Source: an uncultured Curtobacterium sp. (lineage in GTDB: Bacteria; Actinomycetota; Actinomycetes; Actinomycetales; Microbacteriaceae). Taken from it: DNA of 7,139 nt. Under the pieces are notes generated by a model. The model ran no database searches, had not been told where the DNA came from, and saw only the letters and a list, made by a program, of their open reading frames with translations. Numbering within the stretch: the first letter of the stretch is position 1; every line of letters begins with the position of its first letter. Where the stretch lies: assembly GCA_913774725.1 (NCBI GenBank), contig CAJYIG010000200.1:1-7139 (forward strand), read 5' to 3'. A program made the position numbers and the translations under genes. Below, piece after piece: positions 5,851 to 7,139 of the stretch.

Positions 5851-5867
5851 AGTTCAGCGAACGAACT
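5851..5867. promoter_or_regulatory. MarR-type operator candidate between marR2 and the SDR gene
   Basis: AGTTCAGCGAACGAACT has perfect 5-bp outer arms (AGTTC and GAACT) and an inner dyad GTTC-AGC-GAAC (5852-5862). Sites of the general form TAGTTC-N-GAACTA are common operators for MarR proteins in actinobacteria. The site covers the presumed -35 region of marR2 and also lies upstream of TACGCT (5882-5887), a weak -10 candidate for the SDR gene, so one regulator could act on both directions. Confidence 0.55.
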
Positions 5868-5878
5868 GGATGTCCGAG

Positions 5879-5916
5879 GTGTACGCTGATTGCACAACAG
5901 GTGTTGCTCAGTACAC
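5879..5916. promoter_or_regulatory. Imperfect 38-bp dyad in the SDR leader
   Basis: Nested inverted arms are visible: GTGTA/TACAC (5879-5883, 5912-5916), CTGA/TCAG (5886-5889, 5908-5911) and CAACA/TGTTG (5895-5899, 5902-5906), with small bulges. It is distinct from the marR2 dyad and lies 32 bases before the SDR start codon. It could be a second operator or an RNA hairpin in the leader. Confidence 0.4.
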
Positions 5917-5947
5917 GATCGACGGAGCGTCGAGGAAGCAGGAGGAC

Positions 5948-6700
5948 ATGTCCGAGTTCGAGGGCAGGGTCGCCGTCGTCACCGGCGGTGGCAGCGGCAT
6001 CGGGGCCGCGATCGCGAAGGAGCTCGCCGCGGCGGGCGCGAAGGTCGTCGTCACCGACATCAAGGCCGAGGCCGCGCAGCGCGTCGTCGCCGAGATCGAG
6101 GGCGCGGGCGGCACGGCGAGTGCGTTCGAGGCGAACTCCGCGGTGGCCGGGGACAACGAGCGGATGGTCCAGCACGCGGTGGACACGTACGGCGCGCTCC
6201 ACCTCGCCGTGAACAACGCGGGCATCGGCGCCGCTCCGCAGCCCATCGGCGAGTACGACGTCGAGGCGTGGGACCGGGTCCGCGCGGTCGACCTCGACGG
6301 CGTCTTCTACGGGCTCCGGTACGAGATCCCGGCGATCCTGGCGGCCGGCGGCGGCGCGATCGTCAACATGGCATCGGTGCTCGGCTCGGTCGGGATCGCG
6401 CAGAACGCCGCCTACGTCGCGTCGAAGCACGCCTTGGTCGGGCTGACCAAGGTCGCCGCGCTCGAGTACACGGCGCAGGGCGTCCGCACGAACGCGGTCG
6501 GCCCGGGGTTCATCGACACCCCGCTCGTGCGGTCGTCACTGTCGGCCGAGGAGCTCGCGGCGCTCGAGGGCGAGCACGCGGCGAAGCGGCTCGGCACCGA
6601 CGCCGAGGTCGCGGCGCTCGTGCTGTTCCTGCTGAGCGACAAGGCCTCGTTCATCAGCGGGAGCTACCACCTGGTGGACGGCGGGTACTCCGCGCACTGA
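5948..6700 (+). CDS. Short-chain dehydrogenase/reductase (SDR)
   Basis: This 250-residue classical SDR is an NAD(P)-dependent oxidoreductase that typically acts on a secondary alcohol or ketone. The cofactor motif TGGGSGIG is at 12-19, Asp37 after the second strand favours NAD(H), and NNAG is at 89-92. The catalytic residues are S143, Y156 and K160 (YVASK). The usual tetrad asparagine is aspartate here (D115 in VDLDGVF). The C-terminus ends in the typical ISGSYHLVDGGYS block. ATG 5948 is chosen over the in-frame upstream start at 5870: GGAGG stands three bases before it, the protein then begins right at the first strand, and the upstream 26 codons overlie a dyad. It is divergent from marR2 and the exporter and may belong to the same response. 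The substrate is not predictable. Confidence 0.92.
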   Translation: MSEFEGRVAVVTGGGSGIGAAIAKELAAAGAKVVVTDIKAEAAQRVVAEIEGAGGTASAFEANSAVAGDNERMVQHAVDTYGALHLAVNNAGIGAAPQPIGEYDVEAWDRVRAVDLDGVFYGLRYEIPAILAAGGGAIVNMASVLGSVGIAQNAAYVASKHALVGLTKVAALEYTAQGVRTNAVGPGFIDTPLVRSSLSAEELAALEGEHAAKRLGTDAEVAALVLFLLSDKASFISGSYHLVDGGYSAH

Positions 6701-6726
6701 GCGGACGCGGACTGCCGTTCCGCGCG

Positions 6727-6791
6727 TGGGAGGACGAACCGCGCATCGGGAGCAGGAACTTCCTGCCTCCGACGCGCGGTTCGGCATCCCA
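6727..6791. repeat. 65-nt near-palindrome between SDR and acetamidase-like genes
   Basis: The outer arms TGGGA (6727-6731) and TCCCA (6787-6791) are followed inward by a 3x3 mismatch, then a perfect 10-bp pair CGAACCGCGC (6735-6744) with GCGCGGTTCG (6774-6783). After a short imperfect stretch comes GCAGGA (6752-6757) with TCCTGC (6761-6766) around a three-base loop. As RNA this would be a very stable stem-loop in either direction. It lies between two convergent genes and so fits a bidirectional terminator without a T-tract, or a dispersed REP-like element. Confidence 0.8.
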
Positions 6792-6832
6792 GGTCGGGGG
6801 CGATGGGCTCGAAGCGTCAGCGCCCGCGCCCG

Positions 6833-7139
6833 TCAGCGCGCGGCGGGCGCGAGGATCGCGTCGTGGGGGAGCAGCGCGTGCACGCCCCAGGTGCGGTTCG
6901 CGACCTGGGTCACGCGCATGCTGACCGCGACGCTCGCCATCGCCAGCGCCTGGCCGCGGGTGATCCCGTGCAGCCGGGCGATCCAGTCCACCATCCGGTC
7001 GACCGCGGTGGTCGTCGCGGTGTTCAGGTCGGCATCGAACCCGAAGGTGATCCGCCCCGCAGGGGTGTCGGCGTGGATGCCCTCGACCGGGGCGCCGTCG
7101 AGCAACGAGAGCGTCATCGTGGTGGTCATCCCGCACTCG
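6833..7139 (-). CDS. Acetamidase/formamidase-family protein, C-terminal part (runs off the window)
   Basis: The visible 101 residues match the C-terminal part of FmdA/AmdA-type amidases, which release ammonia from short amides. Supporting features are a beta-rich start, then the block DADLNTATTTAVDRMVDWIA, the GITRGQALAMASVAVSMRVTQ helix region and the closing GVHALLPHDAI, all in the family order. Family members are usually about 300 residues or more, so roughly the first two thirds lie beyond the right edge. An ATG at 7129 would give a 98-residue product, but the frame stays open past it to the edge and the homology-like text begins before it, so I treat it as internal. Substrate specificity cannot be judged without the metal-binding N-terminal part. 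The gene is convergent with the SDR gene. Confidence 0.72.
   Translation of the reverse strand, partial: ECGMTTTMTLSLLDGAPVEGIHADTPAGRITFGFDADLNTATTTAVDRMVDWIARLHGITRGQALAMASVAVSMRVTQVANRTWGVHALLPHDAILAPAAR

Noticed and set aside
4053..5852. 599-residue plus-strand open frame
   Set aside because: It is antisense to the MFS and marR2 genes; the translation is rich in Asp, Glu, Arg and His with no domain, as expected from the complement of GC-rich coding DNA.
5870..5947. Upstream in-frame start for the SDR gene
   Set aside because: ATG 5870 has no ribosome binding site and would add 26 non-family residues encoded over a dyad; ATG 5948 has GGAGG at ideal spacing and fits the family N-terminus.
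5890..6924. 344-residue plus-strand frame overlapping the SDR gene
   Set aside because: It is out of frame with the SDR, whose motifs are complete; the translation is Arg/Gly low-complexity text.
6833..7129. Complete 98-residue gene starting at ATG 7129
   Set aside because: The frame is open past 7129 to the window edge and the sequence is the C-terminal part of a longer amidase family, so it is a partial gene.
1..7139. Mobile element, tRNA, rRNA or defence island
   Set aside because: No transposase, integrase, terminal inverted repeats around a gene, attachment-site duplication or cloverleaf was seen, and codon style is uniform across the genes.

Overview
The window is about 7.1 kb of very GC-rich DNA with strongly G/C-biased third codon positions, GTG starts and TANNNT promoter elements placed directly before start codons. 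This points to a high-GC actinobacterium. The protein set (MarR regulators, an MFS_3 exporter, an alpha-E protein, a secreted M23 peptidase) would fit Microbacteriaceae such as Curtobacterium, but that placement is inference from style and gene content, not from a marker gene.

Layout, left to right. Positions 1-262 show no convincing coding bias. They lead into a secreted M23 (LytM-type) zinc metallopeptidase (263-928, +). Next is a beta-hydroxyacid (6-phosphogluconate/3-hydroxyisobutyrate type) dehydrogenase (1039-1911, +). It converges on a two-gene minus-strand unit: marR1 (2278-2799) followed by a small protein of unknown function (1996-2268). The 84-bp gap between the convergent genes is almost filled by a degenerate 19-bp tandem repeat. 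marR1 is divergent from an orphan alpha-E (DUF403-type) gene (2947-3840, +). That gene converges on a translationally coupled marR2-MFS exporter operon (5830 to 4068, -) across a repeat-rich spacer. marR2 is divergent from a short-chain dehydrogenase/reductase (5948-6697 plus stop, +). The SDR converges on the C-terminal part of an acetamidase/formamidase-family gene that runs off the right edge (-). A 65-nt near-palindrome sits in that last gap.

Functionally the window looks like ordinary accessory-metabolism chromosome: two independent MarR switches, one beside an exporter and an SDR and one beside an alpha-E gene, flanked by single enzymes. I found no mobile element, CRISPR array, tRNA, rRNA or defence system. 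The most interesting signals are non-coding. All three convergent gene junctions carry repeats or palindromes, while both divergent junctions carry dyads overlapping candidate promoters. Both marR genes appear to be transcribed without a leader (TANNNT-N7-ATG). A possible six-codon leaderless mini-ORF overlaps the alpha-E start.
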